Below are positions 25,091 to 34,519 of a stretch of DNA of 64,000 nucleotides, in pieces. Each line of letters starts with the position of its first letter. Within the stretch, counting starts at the first letter, position 1. A program made the translations under genes and the position numbers. Below the pieces are notes generated by a model. That model was not told the DNA's origin and made no database searches. It saw only the letters and a program-made list of their open reading frames with translations. This stretch comes from Flavobacterium sp. CF108 (GTDB lineage: Bacteria; Bacteroidota; Bacteroidia; Flavobacteriales; Flavobacteriaceae): positions 186,001-250,000 of the forward strand of contig NZ_FQWW01000004.1 in the NCBI RefSeq assembly GCF_900129795.1, read 5' to 3'.

Positions 25091-25122
25091 CATAAATCTA
25101 TTAACCACAAACCCCAAGAACT

Positions 25123-25503
25123 ATGAGTAACGATTTTTTAAACGTGTTTTTGAATGAAATGAAAACTAACGTAAACGGCTTTATAGCTGTAGCTGTAACA
25201 GAAATTGAAACAGGATTGAGCTTTGGTAATATTACCGTAGATTCAGCTTTTGATCCTGAATTGGCTGCTGCTTATAACCTGGAAGTTGTAAAAGCAAAAT
25301 TAAAGGCTGTAAAGGCTTTAAATTTAAATCAGGATATCGAGGATATTTTGATTACGCTTTCAAATCAGATTCACATTATCGACATTTCGCCAAACAAAAA
25401 ATTCATGATTTATCTTGCCGCAGATGCAACTAAAGCAAATCTTGGAATGACAAGAGCGGTTTTAAGAAAACACAAAGCAGATTTAGAAAAAAATCTGGCT
25501 TAA
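25123..25503 (+). CDS. Roadblock-like protein
   Basis: A 126-residue cytosolic protein starting MSNDFLNVFLNEMKTNVNGF. Alternation of helix 1, strand IAVAVTEIETGLSFG, a central helix (AYNLEVVKAKLKAVKAL), strands (DILITLSNQIHIIDI, FMIYLAADA) and a final helix matches the roadblock/LC7 fold. It is the second of a tandem pair, probably one operon ending at the 15-bp-stem terminator at 25509. The two proteins may form a heterodimer. No Ras-like GTPase gene is visible within the window, so the partner is unknown. Confidence 0.7.
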   Translation: MSNDFLNVFLNEMKTNVNGFIAVAVTEIETGLSFGNITVDSAFDPELAAAYNLEVVKAKLKAVKALNLNQDIEDILITLSNQIHIIDISPNKKFMIYLAADATKANLGMTRAVLRKHKADLEKNLA

Positions 25504-25508
25504 TTTCA

Positions 25509-25550
25509 TTTTAATTAGAACTGTCTTACCACTGGCAGTTCTAATTAAAA
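25509..25550 (+). terminator. Terminator of the roadblock gene pair
   Basis: A perfect 15-bp stem, TTTTAATTAGAACTG with CAGTTCTAATTAAAA, closes a 12-base loop and is followed by a T run. Confidence 0.9.
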
Positions 25551-25698
25551 TATTTTTTTCTTCCAGTTTTTATTCTTTTCTATTTCTTACAAAAAACAGA
25601 CGTCACATTTCGATGTTTTTTTTCATTTTATAATTAAATTCTTTCAAAAAAGCAAAAATACAGCCTTAAACACAAACCCCAAAACATTAAACAAAAAA

Positions 25699-25720
25699 AA
25701 CGCCCCTAAAAGGAGCGCTT
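25699..25720 (-). terminator. Terminator of the ileS-dksA-like unit
   Basis: CGCCCCT and AGGAGCG pair with one mismatch around AAA. On the minus strand the stem is followed by a T run. Confidence 0.65.
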
Positions 25721-25739
25721 ATTTCATTATATATTTTGA

Positions 25740-26120
25740 TTATCTCTGCAAATTTTTAGCCTCGATACTCATTGTTGCATGAGGAACGATTTTAAGCCTT
25801 TCTTTGCTGATTAATTTACCTGTTACTTTGCAAATACCGTATGTTTTGTTTTCAACACGGAAAAGTGCGTTTTTTAGATCGCGAATAAACTTCTCTTGTC
25901 TAATAGCTAACTGAGAGTTTGCTTCTTTCGACATTGTTTCGCTTCCTTCTTCAAAAGCTTTAAAAGTTGGAGAAGTATCGTCAGTTCCGTTATTCAAATC
26001 ATTCATATAAGCACTTTTAATCAAATCAAGATCTGCTTGTGCTTTTTGTATTTTGTTTTGGATTATTTCTTTGAACTCCGCCAAATCAGCGTCAGAGTAC
26101 CTTGTAATTTCATCTATCAT
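25740..26120 (-). CDS. TraR/DksA family protein with degenerate zinc finger
   Basis: A 126-residue DksA-like protein expected to enter the RNA polymerase secondary channel. The N-terminal half is a long coiled coil (FKEIIQNKIQKAQADLDLIK, then SKEANSQLAIRQEKFIRDLK). The C-terminal motif is YGICKVTGKLISKERLKIVPHAT. A classical DksA would have four cysteines here; only one remains, so zinc is probably not bound. The same substitution pattern is common in Bacteroidota homologs as far as I know. It begins 10 bases after ileS, so the two are co-transcribed. Confidence 0.88.
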   Translation of the reverse strand: MIDEITRYSDADLAEFKEIIQNKIQKAQADLDLIKSAYMNDLNNGTDDTSPTFKAFEEGSETMSKEANSQLAIRQEKFIRDLKNALFRVENKTYGICKVTGKLISKERLKIVPHATMSIEAKNLQR

Positions 26121-26130
26121 GGTATTATAC

Positions 26131-29100
26131 TTATTTTGAAATTAATATCAATGTTTTAATATCATCAAACTCAATTTCTGTGCCGTTTTCTAAAGCGTCA
26201 ACAAAAACCAAATTATCTGTTAGTGTCTCAGACTTAATATAGTCTTCATTTTTAGAAACCGCTTCCTCTAATGGGCCGTTTCTTTTTATTTGTACTTTGA
26301 TCTTATCAGTAACTTCAAATCCTGAATCTTTACGGATATTCTGAATTCTGTTTACTAATTCTCTCGCGATACCTTCGTTTTTCAATTCTTCAGATATTGT
26401 AATATCAAGCGCTACTGTAATTCCGTTTGAATTTGCAACCAGCCATCCTTCGATATCCTGCGATGTTATTTCGACTTCTTCTAGTGATAAAGTTACATTA
26501 TTTCCAGCAATAACAATATCTAACGTTCCCTGCTTGTCTAATTGATTGATCTGATCTGCAGAAAAACCTTGTATTTCCTTAGAAATCAATCCCATATCTT
26601 TTCCGAAGCGTGGTCCAAGAGCCTTAAAATTAGGCTTAATCTGCTTTACTAAAATACCCGAATCATCGTCTAAAAGTGCAATTTCTTTCACATTTACTTC
26701 GGCTTTTACCAAGTCAGAAATCGCTTCTATTTCAGCTCTCTGATTCTCGTCAAGTACTGGAATCATTACCTTTTGCAGAGGCTGACGTACTTTTATCATC
26801 TCTTTTTTACGTAATGATAAAACCAAAGATGAGATTGTTTGCGCCTTCTGCATTTTGCTTTCCAACGTTTTATTAACAAAGTTTTCGACAAATTTTGGGA
26901 ATTCAGCCAAGTGAACACTGCTAAATTGCTCGGTTTGCGTTGAACTCGTTAAATCTCTGTATAATTTATCCATGAAAAAAGGAGCTACTGGAGCGCTTAA
27001 TTTACTGATTGTTAACAAGCAAGTATATAGCGTTTGGTAAGCTGCAATTTTATCATGAGCATATTCACCTTTCCAGAAACGACGACGACATAAACGAACG
27101 TACCAGTTACTTAAGTTTTCCTGAACGAAATCAGAAATTGCCCTTGTTGCTTTTGTTGGTTCGTAATCTTCATAACATTCATCAACAAATTTGATTAATG
27201 AATGTAATTCAGAAATGATCCATTGATCGATTTCCGGTCTTTCGTTTAACGGAATTTCTGCTTCAGCGTATTTAAATCCATCAATATTAGCATATAACGA
27301 AAAGAATGAATACGTGTTGTATAATGTTCCGAAGAATTTACGGCGAACCTCAGCAATTCCTTCAATGTCAAACTTTAAGTTATCCCAAGGATTTGCATTT
27401 GAAATCATGTACCAACGTGTGGCATCCGGACCGTATTCTGCAATTGTTTCAAAAGGATCTGTTGCATTCCCCAGACGTTTAGACATTTTTTGTCCGTTTT
27501 TATCCAGAACCAAACCATTTGAAACTACGTTTTTATACGCTACTTTATCAAAAACCAAAGTTCCAATTGCGTGTAGGGTATAAAACCATCCGCGAGTTTG
27601 ATCTACTCCTTCTGCAATGAAATTTGCAGGAAAATCTTTGTTCTCGTCAATTTTATCTTTGTTTTCAAAAGGATAATGCCATTGTGCATACGGCATTGCT
27701 CCAGAATCAAACCAAACGTCAATTAAATCACTTTCGCGTTTCATTGGCTTACCAGAAGCTGAAACTAAAGTAATTTGATCAACTACATTTTTGTGCAAAT
27801 CAATTAAATCATAATTTGATTCAGACATGTTTCCGATTTCGAAACCTTTAAATGGGTTTTCTTTTTGAAAACCGGCTTCGATCGATTTTTCGATCGCATT
27901 GTATAATTCTTCAACAGAACCAATGAGAACTTCTTCTTTTTTGTCTTCAGTTCTCCAAATTGGCAATGGAATTCCCCAATATCTAGAACGAGATAAGTTC
28001 CAGTCGTTGGCATTTTTCAACCAATTTCCAAAACGTCCTTCACCAGTAGATTTAGGTTTCCAATTGATAGTTTCGTTCAGGTCGAACATTCTATCTTTTA
28101 CATCGGTTACTTTTATGAACCAAGAATCTAGTGGATAATATAACAACGGCTCATCAGTTCTCCAACTGTGTGGATAACTATGTACGTATTTTTCAACCTT
28201 AAAGGCTTTATTTTCTTCTTTTAATCGAATAGCAATTTCAACATCTACCGATTTCTCTGGTGCTTCGCCAGCATTGTAATATTCGTTTTTAACGTATTTA
28301 CCAGCCAAATCACCTACATGCGACGTGAATTTTCCTTGTAAATCTACTAAAGGAACTGCGGTTCCGTTTTCGTCTAAAACTAACATTGGCGGAACTTCTG
28401 GTTTTGCTTCTTTTGCTGCTTTAGCATCATCTGCACCAAAAGTAGGCGCTGTATGCACCACTCCTGTTCCGTCTTCTGTAGTAACGAAATCTCCGGCAAT
28501 TACTCTAAATGCATTTTCTGCATTTTCGTATGGCAATACATAAGGCAATAATTGTTCGTAACGAATTTCTACTAAATCAGCACCTTTAGCTTCGGTTAAG
28601 ATTTTATATGGAAGTTTTTTGTCTCCGTTTTTAACGTTGTCAAAATCAGCATCGTCTTCACTTAAGAAAAATCCTTTTCCAAATTGTTTTCCAACTAAGT
28701 TTTTAGCCAAAACAACATTGATTGGTTCAAAAGTATATTGATTGAATGTTTTTACTAAAACATAATCGATTTTTGGTCCAACTGTTAAAGCTGTATTCGA
28801 TGGCAATGTCCAAGGAGTTGTCGTCCATGCCAAGATGTGAATATCTCCAAAACCTTGTAAAAAGCTTGGAAGCGTTTCTGGCAAAGTTTTAAACTGCGCT
28901 ACAATTGTAGTATCTGTAACATCTCTGTAAGCTCCGGGCTGATTTACTTCGTGAGAAGATAATCCTGTTCCTGCTTTTGGAGAGTATGGCTGAATTGTGT
29001 ATCCTTTGTACAACAAACCTTTATCGTAGATTTGTTTTAAAAGCCACCAAACAGATTCCATGTATTTTGGTTTATAAGTTACATATGGATCTTCCATATC

Positions 29101-29532
29101 TACCCAATAACCCATTTTTTCGGTCAAATCATTCCATACGTCGGTATAACGCATTACGGTTTTTTTACACGCTTCGTTATATTCTTCGATAGAAATTGTT
29201 TTACCAATATCTTCTTTTGTAATTCCTAATTCTTTTTCGGTTCCTAATTCTACAGGTAAACCGTGAGTATCCCAGCCTGCTTTTCTTTTAACCTGAAAGC
29301 CTTTTTGAGTTTTATATCTGCAAAAAATATCTTTAATCGCACGCGCCATTACGTGGTGAATTCCCGGTAATCCGTTTGCTGAAGGCGGACCTTCAAAAAA
29401 TACGTAAGGCTCTGCACCTTCGCGAGTAGTTACACTCTTTTCAAATATATTTTCTTTCTTCCAAAAATCAAGAACTTCCGACGCTACAGTTGGCAAGTCA
29501 AGTCCTTTGTACTCAGTAAATTTTGTACTCAT
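26131..29532 (-). CDS. ileS: Isoleucyl-tRNA synthetase
   Basis: A class I aminoacyl-tRNA synthetase charging tRNA-Ile. It has 1133 residues, the length of the long (eukaryote-like, IleRS2-type) enzymes rather than the ~940-residue E. coli type. The HIGH signature is GIHH (57-60), within PPSANGLPGIHHVMARAIKD. KMSKR is at 682-686. The editing domain includes AWTTTPWTLPSNTAL. Translation from ATG 29532 starts MSTKFTEYKGLDLP. The C-terminus lacks the zinc-binding cysteines of the E. coli enzyme, as expected for this type. The dksA-like gene follows after 10 bases. Confidence 0.96.
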   Translation of the reverse strand: MSTKFTEYKGLDLPTVASEVLDFWKKENIFEKSVTTREGAEPYVFFEGPPSANGLPGIHHVMARAIKDIFCRYKTQKGFQVKRKAGWDTHGLPVELGTEKELGITKEDIGKTISIEEYNEACKKTVMRYTDVWNDLTEKMGYWVDMEDPYVTYKPKYMESVWWLLKQIYDKGLLYKGYTIQPYSPKAGTGLSSHEVNQPGAYRDVTDTTIVAQFKTLPETLPSFLQGFGDIHILAWTTTPWTLPSNTALTVGPKIDYVLVKTFNQYTFEPINVVLAKNLVGKQFGKGFFLSEDDADFDNVKNGDKKLPYKILTEAKGADLVEIRYEQLLPYVLPYENAENAFRVIAGDFVTTEDGTGVVHTAPTFGADDAKAAKEAKPEVPPMLVLDENGTAVPLVDLQGKFTSHVGDLAGKYVKNEYYNAGEAPEKSVDVEIAIRLKEENKAFKVEKYVHSYPHSWRTDEPLLYYPLDSWFIKVTDVKDRMFDLNETINWKPKSTGEGRFGNWLKNANDWNLSRSRYWGIPLPIWRTEDKKEEVLIGSVEELYNAIEKSIEAGFQKENPFKGFEIGNMSESNYDLIDLHKNVVDQITLVSASGKPMKRESDLIDVWFDSGAMPYAQWHYPFENKDKIDENKDFPANFIAEGVDQTRGWFYTLHAIGTLVFDKVAYKNVVSNGLVLDKNGQKMSKRLGNATDPFETIAEYGPDATRWYMISNANPWDNLKFDIEGIAEVRRKFFGTLYNTYSFFSLYANIDGFKYAEAEIPLNERPEIDQWIISELHSLIKFVDECYEDYEPTKATRAISDFVQENLSNWYVRLCRRRFWKGEYAHDKIAAYQTLYTCLLTISKLSAPVAPFFMDKLYRDLTSSTQTEQFSSVHLAEFPKFVENFVNKTLESKMQKAQTISSLVLSLRKKEMIKVRQPLQKVMIPVLDENQRAEIEAISDLVKAEVNVKEIALLDDDSGILVKQIKPNFKALGPRFGKDMGLISKEIQGFSADQINQLDKQGTLDIVIAGNNVTLSLEEVEITSQDIEGWLVANSNGITVALDITISEELKNEGIARELVNRIQNIRKDSGFEVTDKIKVQIKRNGPLEEAVSKNEDYIKSETLTDNLVFVDALENGTEIEFDDIKTLILISK

Positions 29533-29640
29533 TTTATCCTTTTCTTAAACGAGGTGCGAAAGTAAGGAATTTTGAATTATTGTCCATCAATTTCTTTAAA
29601 TTTCACAAACTTTTGTTGGGATAATGGGTACAAAAACAAA

Positions 29641-29707
29641 AGAATTGGTCAATTTTTGGCAGTAATCTCAAATTTTTGAGCGAACAAACCAAAAACTAAC
29701 CAATTCT
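29641..29707 (-). terminator. Nested inverted repeat downstream of the 639-residue exported protein gene
   Basis: Outer arms 29641-29659 (AGAATTGGTCAATTTTTGG) and 29689-29707 pair with two mismatches. Inside is a small hairpin, CTCAAA/TTTGAG (29667-29680). The position suggests termination of the minus-strand gene ending at 29737. Confidence 0.5.
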
Positions 29708-29736
29708 AATTATTTTCTCGGAAGAATTAAAAAGGA

Positions 29737-31656
29737 CTACTTAAATCCTCCGAAATAGACTTCTTTCATAAAAATTCGATTTCCAAAAACAGGATTTATT
29801 TCTACTTTTTCACGTACTTCCTGATAAATGGTTTCTCCGTTAAAATCTTCAATTTCGTAATTAATTTTATACGGGATTTTTCCAGAATTTAATGCAGCAG
29901 TTGGGCGGTAATCGCCATAAAGTCTTTTTTCAAAAAAGCTTTTATTTCCGTTGTCAAATTCTGTTTTTTCTGTCGAAACGATATTGTAATTTTCTTTATC
30001 AATAAAAACATGATAATCTGTTTTAGGAATTGTTCTGTTTCCTGAACTTAAGGTTTTTTCAAAATAGTTCAAGTGATAACATAGTCTTCCATCGTACATT
30101 TCATCTTGCAAAACTTCAAAATTATTCCACAAATCCAGTCTTAAATCGGTAAGGAAATTTATTAAATCAACATTTTTAGATAAATTATTGTAATCGTAAG
30201 TTGTTGATTTTGCCCATTTGGCATTTAAACCGCTTTCGCGATCGTCATGACTCCATGCTTCAGCACCATTTACAATTTCATAATAGGTTTCGGGCATTTT
30301 TTTCTTCAAAAGATAATTTGTGCTTGTAGCCCACTTTTCTTCTGTTTGCGGTATGTTATTTCCTTCTATTGAAAGTTTAGAAAAATAATGTGCTTTTTCT
30401 ACTTTTTTCAAAGCCTGGCTTCCACCTAAATTATCTACTACTTTTGCCAGTAAATTTGCATTTGACTGATATGGAATAGAATCCAAAAGATTAAATCTTT
30501 GGGTTTTTGCTTTTTCTAAATAAGCTTCGCGGCGTGCTTTTTCACTTTCCCATTCAGCATCTTGCTGCTCTATTTTTTCAAAAAAAGCTAATCTTTTTTC
30601 TTCTTTTTCTTCTTCTATTTTGAGGCCTAATTTTTTAAGATCGGCAAAACGTGTGGTGTGGCTTCTTATTTTTTTATCAACAAAAAAACCATTGTTTACA
30701 CTTTTAACGATAGATGATCCTCTGGAATCCTGTTTATCATTCTCAATAAGTAAATTAGCATATTGCAATGCTTTTTCTTTATTTTCAAGTAAATAATAAG
30801 TTTCGGCTAAATTGTTTGTTACTATAAATCGGATGTTTTCGTTTGCGGGCGAAGGCGGGTATTTCACTAATAAATTTTCCAGATATTGCAAATGTGGTAA
30901 TAACGGTTTTTCGTCTAAACCTTTTTCTAAAGTTACTTTTGCCATCTGAGCTGTAATTTCGTTTTCAAATGCCAGCATCTGGTTGTATTCAGAATGTCCT
31001 TTAGTTGTTACAAATTCAAACTTGACTTTATCTTCGCCTGTTTTGTACTTTAATTTGTAATTAAGATACCTCTGTATTGCTTCAACAGAACTGTAAATTA
31101 CCCTGTCTAACCCTAATTCTGCAACTGTATAATTATCATCTTTCTCTGCTTCTGCAATTTTTTTATTGTTCATATCAACTGCACCTTTCAAATTGTCTTT
31201 TTTAGAACCAAAGGCAAGTAAATAGGATTCTACAGTATTAAAATCCTGAGTTAATAGAAGTTTATCTGCACATTTCGCTTCTACTTTTATTTTTACACTA
31301 TAATTAGAAAAAGCCTGAAATACCCAGCCATTCTTCTCTTTATCAAATGTACTGTCAATTTTTGTTGCTTTATATTGCGGCAGTTCAACGGTTAAATAAA
31401 TTTTTAGTTTTCCGTTTGCAGGATCTTTTATAAAACCTTCTATATTAAAGAATTTTTTCTTCAATATTGGCTCTTCCTGTATCAACTGCTTATCCATTTG
31501 ATAAAAAGTAGTCTGCGTTAACACATTATCCAGAACAGGAAATTCTGAATACTTAATTACGGGTATATAAAATTTCTTCTTTTTTGAGCTTATTTTTTCT
31601 TGTGCCTGAATTGAACCAATTACAAGCAAAGTGAGTAAGAGTAATATTTTTTTCAT
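29737..31656 (-). CDS. Exported hypothetical protein
   Basis: A protein of about 639 residues from ATG 31656 with a signal peptide (MKKILLLLTLLVIGSIQAQ). An in-frame ATG further up at 31674 lies inside the terminator of the upstream gene and is rejected. The middle contains TPR-like helices (ENIRFIVTNNLAETYYLLENKEKALQYANLLIE) followed by a coiled-coil stretch (KKLGLKIEEEKEEKRLAFFEK). The C-terminal third is rich in strands with DYHVFIDKENYNIVSTEK, which resembles outer-membrane lipoprotein-sorting-like folds. Precise function unknown. It follows the beta-propeller gene at 31713 on the same strand but is separated by a terminator. Confidence 0.7.
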   Translation of the reverse strand: MKKILLLLTLLVIGSIQAQEKISSKKKKFYIPVIKYSEFPVLDNVLTQTTFYQMDKQLIQEEPILKKKFFNIEGFIKDPANGKLKIYLTVELPQYKATKIDSTFDKEKNGWVFQAFSNYSVKIKVEAKCADKLLLTQDFNTVESYLLAFGSKKDNLKGAVDMNNKKIAEAEKDDNYTVAELGLDRVIYSSVEAIQRYLNYKLKYKTGEDKVKFEFVTTKGHSEYNQMLAFENEITAQMAKVTLEKGLDEKPLLPHLQYLENLLVKYPPSPANENIRFIVTNNLAETYYLLENKEKALQYANLLIENDKQDSRGSSIVKSVNNGFFVDKKIRSHTTRFADLKKLGLKIEEEKEEKRLAFFEKIEQQDAEWESEKARREAYLEKAKTQRFNLLDSIPYQSNANLLAKVVDNLGGSQALKKVEKAHYFSKLSIEGNNIPQTEEKWATSTNYLLKKKMPETYYEIVNGAEAWSHDDRESGLNAKWAKSTTYDYNNLSKNVDLINFLTDLRLDLWNNFEVLQDEMYDGRLCYHLNYFEKTLSSGNRTIPKTDYHVFIDKENYNIVSTEKTEFDNGNKSFFEKRLYGDYRPTAALNSGKIPYKINYEIEDFNGETIYQEVREKVEINPVFGNRIFMKEVYFGGFK

Positions 31657-31666
31657 AGGCAAAAAA

Positions 31667-31697
31667 AAAGCCACCAGAAATAAATCCTGATGGCTTT
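31667..31697 (-). terminator. Terminator of the beta-propeller gene
   Basis: AAAGCCACCAG and CTGATGGCTTT pair over 11 bp with one mismatch. A run of nine T's follows on the minus strand. Confidence 0.8.
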
Positions 31698-31712
31698 GGG
31701 TTTTTATTTTTC

Positions 31713-33602
31713 TTATTTTTTATTAAAGATCTGAATAGATTTATCCGAAACATAAAAAATGTTTTGTGTTGCAGGATCTACTTCATAAATTGGTTTGTTG
31801 TTTGTAAAAATAATTTTATCAACTTCAACTCCATCAACTTTACTAACTTTTACAAGAATTTTTTCTCCAGAATCTGCTTTTGCAAAAATATAAGAGAAGT
31901 CTCTGTTTTGTTTCATTGCATTAAAACGAGAGTTAAATTTAGCCGCTACTATACCTAAAGCCGCTGATCCAGCCGCATAAGTTTTTGCCTGATCCTTATT
32001 TGTCTGATCTCCTTTTGCAACTACAGTTCTCATGTTACCGTCAGTATCACGATATGTCATGGTCAAATCAGCACCTTTAACTGAACTTACTGCAGAACCA
32101 ACACCTAAACCAATGCTTCCAACAATAGCAGCACTTTTAATAAGACGTCTTGTTCCTTCTCCAGGCTGTGAATAAGTAAGGTGGTATTTAACTGTACCAT
32201 CCATATTAACCCCCATAACTTCAAGTGGTCCTGAAAGCACAACTCCCCAAGGGAATAATTCGATGCTATTTAACTCTTTTTCTTTTTTGATATTTACTTT
32301 AGCAAATGGTTCTGGTTTGTCGCTAATGCTTGGATCAAATTTGTACAATTTCTCGTCATTATATACTAAGTAAGAATTTGTAGCTTCGTCATAAGTAGGC
32401 AAAACCGGACGATCTTTGTCAAACGAGATATTACGTTTCCAAAGCTTAACTCCTGTTTTATAATCTACCATGTTTCCGTAAGTTCCTGTAAGGTACATTA
32501 CTTTTTCTCCTACTTTACCTAGGTAATAAATCGGGTCTTCTTTATCATCAGAGATTTCGATGAATTTTTTCCAAAGTTTTTCTCCGTCTTTGTTGATCAA
32601 CATCATTTCATTTTCAGCAACGTATAAGAAATCCTGATCAATTGGGATTACTCTTTTCAATCCGTCTCCACGAGCATCTTTTTTCCAGATTTTTTCTCCT
32701 GTTTTTAGGTCAAAAAAGTTAAATCCGCTATAATGAGCCACTAATATTTTTGTTCCCCAATCTTCAAGATAAACAACTCTTTTTGTTTTGATAGATTCTT
32801 TCCAGATACTTTTTCCTGTTTCTGTATTCAATACATTCAAATATTGTTTATTCGAAAAAGTTCCGGTGTTATTTACTACAACAATATTTTTATCATTTTG
32901 AGTTAAAAAGAATTTTGAATAATCTTCTTCTCCTTTCCAGTTTAACTTTCCTGTCGCTCTGTCAAAAGAATATAGTTTTCCGTACAGTAAATAGTAAATT
33001 ACTGATCCGTGTACTGTAGCAACGTTTGTGTTTACAGATTCTTTGAAAGAAAAGCTAAATAATGATTTTGCTTTGTCTACAGTAGTATTCCATTTTAATT
33101 CGCCAGTCGTCATATCCAATAATGCAATTGCCATGTCGCCATCTTTTTTCAGCGTAAGCAAATACTCATTTGTCTCTGGAATAAAATCTGATTGTGTTAC
33201 CCAAAAAGATTCTTTTGATGAATTGTAAACCACTTTTCCAGTATCAGTATTAATGATAATATACTTACTATTGATGTAAGCTTCAACATAAGGGCTTCCG
33301 ACAACGTTTGTTAAAGTGCTTTTATCCGCAAAAAGTTTTGTAAGATCTGTATCGGCTATGATATCCACTGCAGATTTACCTCCAAAATCCTCTTTTGTTA
33401 AAGTCCAAACCACTTTTTTAGTTTCAGGATCTAAACCTTTTACAGTTCCGCCTTCTTTAAAAACAACGATTCCTGTAATTCCGTTTTGTACTAAATCTTG
33501 TACGGCATTCTCTGTGTTAACAATTTCGTCGTATTTCCTTTGAGAAATGGCCGAAACGCTGACTAATAAAAGCAAAATAATCGAAAAAGTAATTTTTTTC
33601 AT
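31713..33602 (-). CDS. Exported PQQ-like beta-propeller repeat protein
   Basis: A 629-residue protein with a signal peptide (MKKITFSIILLLLVSVSAISQ). It is built of repeats with the W-ending pattern of PQQ/BamB-type blades: GLDPETKKVVWTLTKED, LDMTTGELKWNTTV, FDRATGKLNWKGEE, LNTETGKSIWKESI, FDLKTGEKIWKKDA and YKTGVKLWKRNI. A Gly-rich hydrophobic stretch near residue 490 (SAAIVGSIGLGVGSAVSSV) is unusual inside a propeller. No sorting domain is seen, so it may stay in the periplasm. A role like BamB cannot be assumed; the cargo and partner are unknown. It has its own terminator. Confidence 0.8.
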   Translation of the reverse strand: MKKITFSIILLLLVSVSAISQRKYDEIVNTENAVQDLVQNGITGIVVFKEGGTVKGLDPETKKVVWTLTKEDFGGKSAVDIIADTDLTKLFADKSTLTNVVGSPYVEAYINSKYIIINTDTGKVVYNSSKESFWVTQSDFIPETNEYLLTLKKDGDMAIALLDMTTGELKWNTTVDKAKSLFSFSFKESVNTNVATVHGSVIYYLLYGKLYSFDRATGKLNWKGEEDYSKFFLTQNDKNIVVVNNTGTFSNKQYLNVLNTETGKSIWKESIKTKRVVYLEDWGTKILVAHYSGFNFFDLKTGEKIWKKDARGDGLKRVIPIDQDFLYVAENEMMLINKDGEKLWKKFIEISDDKEDPIYYLGKVGEKVMYLTGTYGNMVDYKTGVKLWKRNISFDKDRPVLPTYDEATNSYLVYNDEKLYKFDPSISDKPEPFAKVNIKKEKELNSIELFPWGVVLSGPLEVMGVNMDGTVKYHLTYSQPGEGTRRLIKSAAIVGSIGLGVGSAVSSVKGADLTMTYRDTDGNMRTVVAKGDQTNKDQAKTYAAGSAALGIVAAKFNSRFNAMKQNRDFSYIFAKADSGEKILVKVSKVDGVEVDKIIFTNNKPIYEVDPATQNIFYVSDKSIQIFNKK

Positions 33603-33719
33603 AGTGATTGATTTTTCATTAAAAATTAATATTTGTCTGAGGCTAATGTTTTGAATTTAAATTATTAAGATTATTTTAATAAAAATTCGCTGCACAAATA
33701 TATAAAAATAGGATTCAGT

Positions 33720-34433
33720 TTAAGAAAATATTTCTTTCAAAACTTCAAGTGATTTTGGCTTCTTGAATCCTTCCAAATGAAAGCTGTAGTAATCAATTAA
33801 AACCTTTAATAAAACTTGTCTTTCGACTACGTGAAAGATTTTTTCAGTGTTATCAAACTTTAAATCGATTAGCTTTTTGAGCAAACTGGTTTCGTGTTCT
33901 GAAAGTACATTTCCTTTATTGAAAAGTGTAAAAATACCGTCATTCATTTCGAAATGAGGCAGCTCTATTTCTGAAGTATCTGGGTAAAAACCTAAGTATT
34001 TTGTGATTTCTAAAAGTAAAATCAAGTGAAAATTAGAAATTTCGTCGTGATTATCGAGCCATGTCAGTGCGGTTTCTAAAAACACAAAGAGGGATTCGTT
34101 TTTTTCTTCTTCCTGAATAGAATAATGAAGTATCTCTGAAAGAAACATAACCATTGTGCTTTTTACAATATCTGTATGAATGGTTTGAAAAGGAATTCCG
34201 TTTCTTATCTCTTTAAAATTTTCAAGAGTGCCTTTGTTTTTATGAACGGCTTCGATTTCTAAAATAGACAATGGCTGGAAATAAGCAATTTTCTGATTTG
34301 CTTTTCTACTTGAAAAAGCATCGCGTACAAAATAAGATTTCAGTCCGCTTGAAAGTGTAAAGCATTTTACAATCAAACTTTTTTCCTGAAATTTTAAAGA
34401 TGAGATTACTATTGCTTTGGTTTTGACGAGCAC
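33720..34433 (-). CDS. recO: DNA repair protein RecO
   Basis: RecO anneals single strands and helps load RecA at gaps (RecFOR pathway). It has 237 residues. The N-terminal OB fold reads MLVKTKAIVISSLKFQEKSLIVKCFT, followed by YFVRDAFSSRKANQKIAYFQPLS. The C-terminal helical part (LLLEITKYLGFYPD) is typical, while the zinc cysteines of some RecO proteins are absent. It lies 87 bases downstream of the PorZ-like gene on the same strand, a pairing I recall from Flavobacteriia. Confidence 0.92.
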   Translation of the reverse strand: MLVKTKAIVISSLKFQEKSLIVKCFTLSSGLKSYFVRDAFSSRKANQKIAYFQPLSILEIEAVHKNKGTLENFKEIRNGIPFQTIHTDIVKSTMVMFLSEILHYSIQEEEKNESLFVFLETALTWLDNHDEISNFHLILLLEITKYLGFYPDTSEIELPHFEMNDGIFTLFNKGNVLSEHETSLLKKLIDLKFDNTEKIFHVVERQVLLKVLIDYYSFHLEGFKKPKSLEVLKEIFS

Positions 34434-34519
34434 AGAATTTTAGATTTTAGATTGCTGATTTTAGATTTGAGAAATCTAAATTTTAAACTGTCACTGAGAC
34501 TGAAAACTGCGACTGAGTA

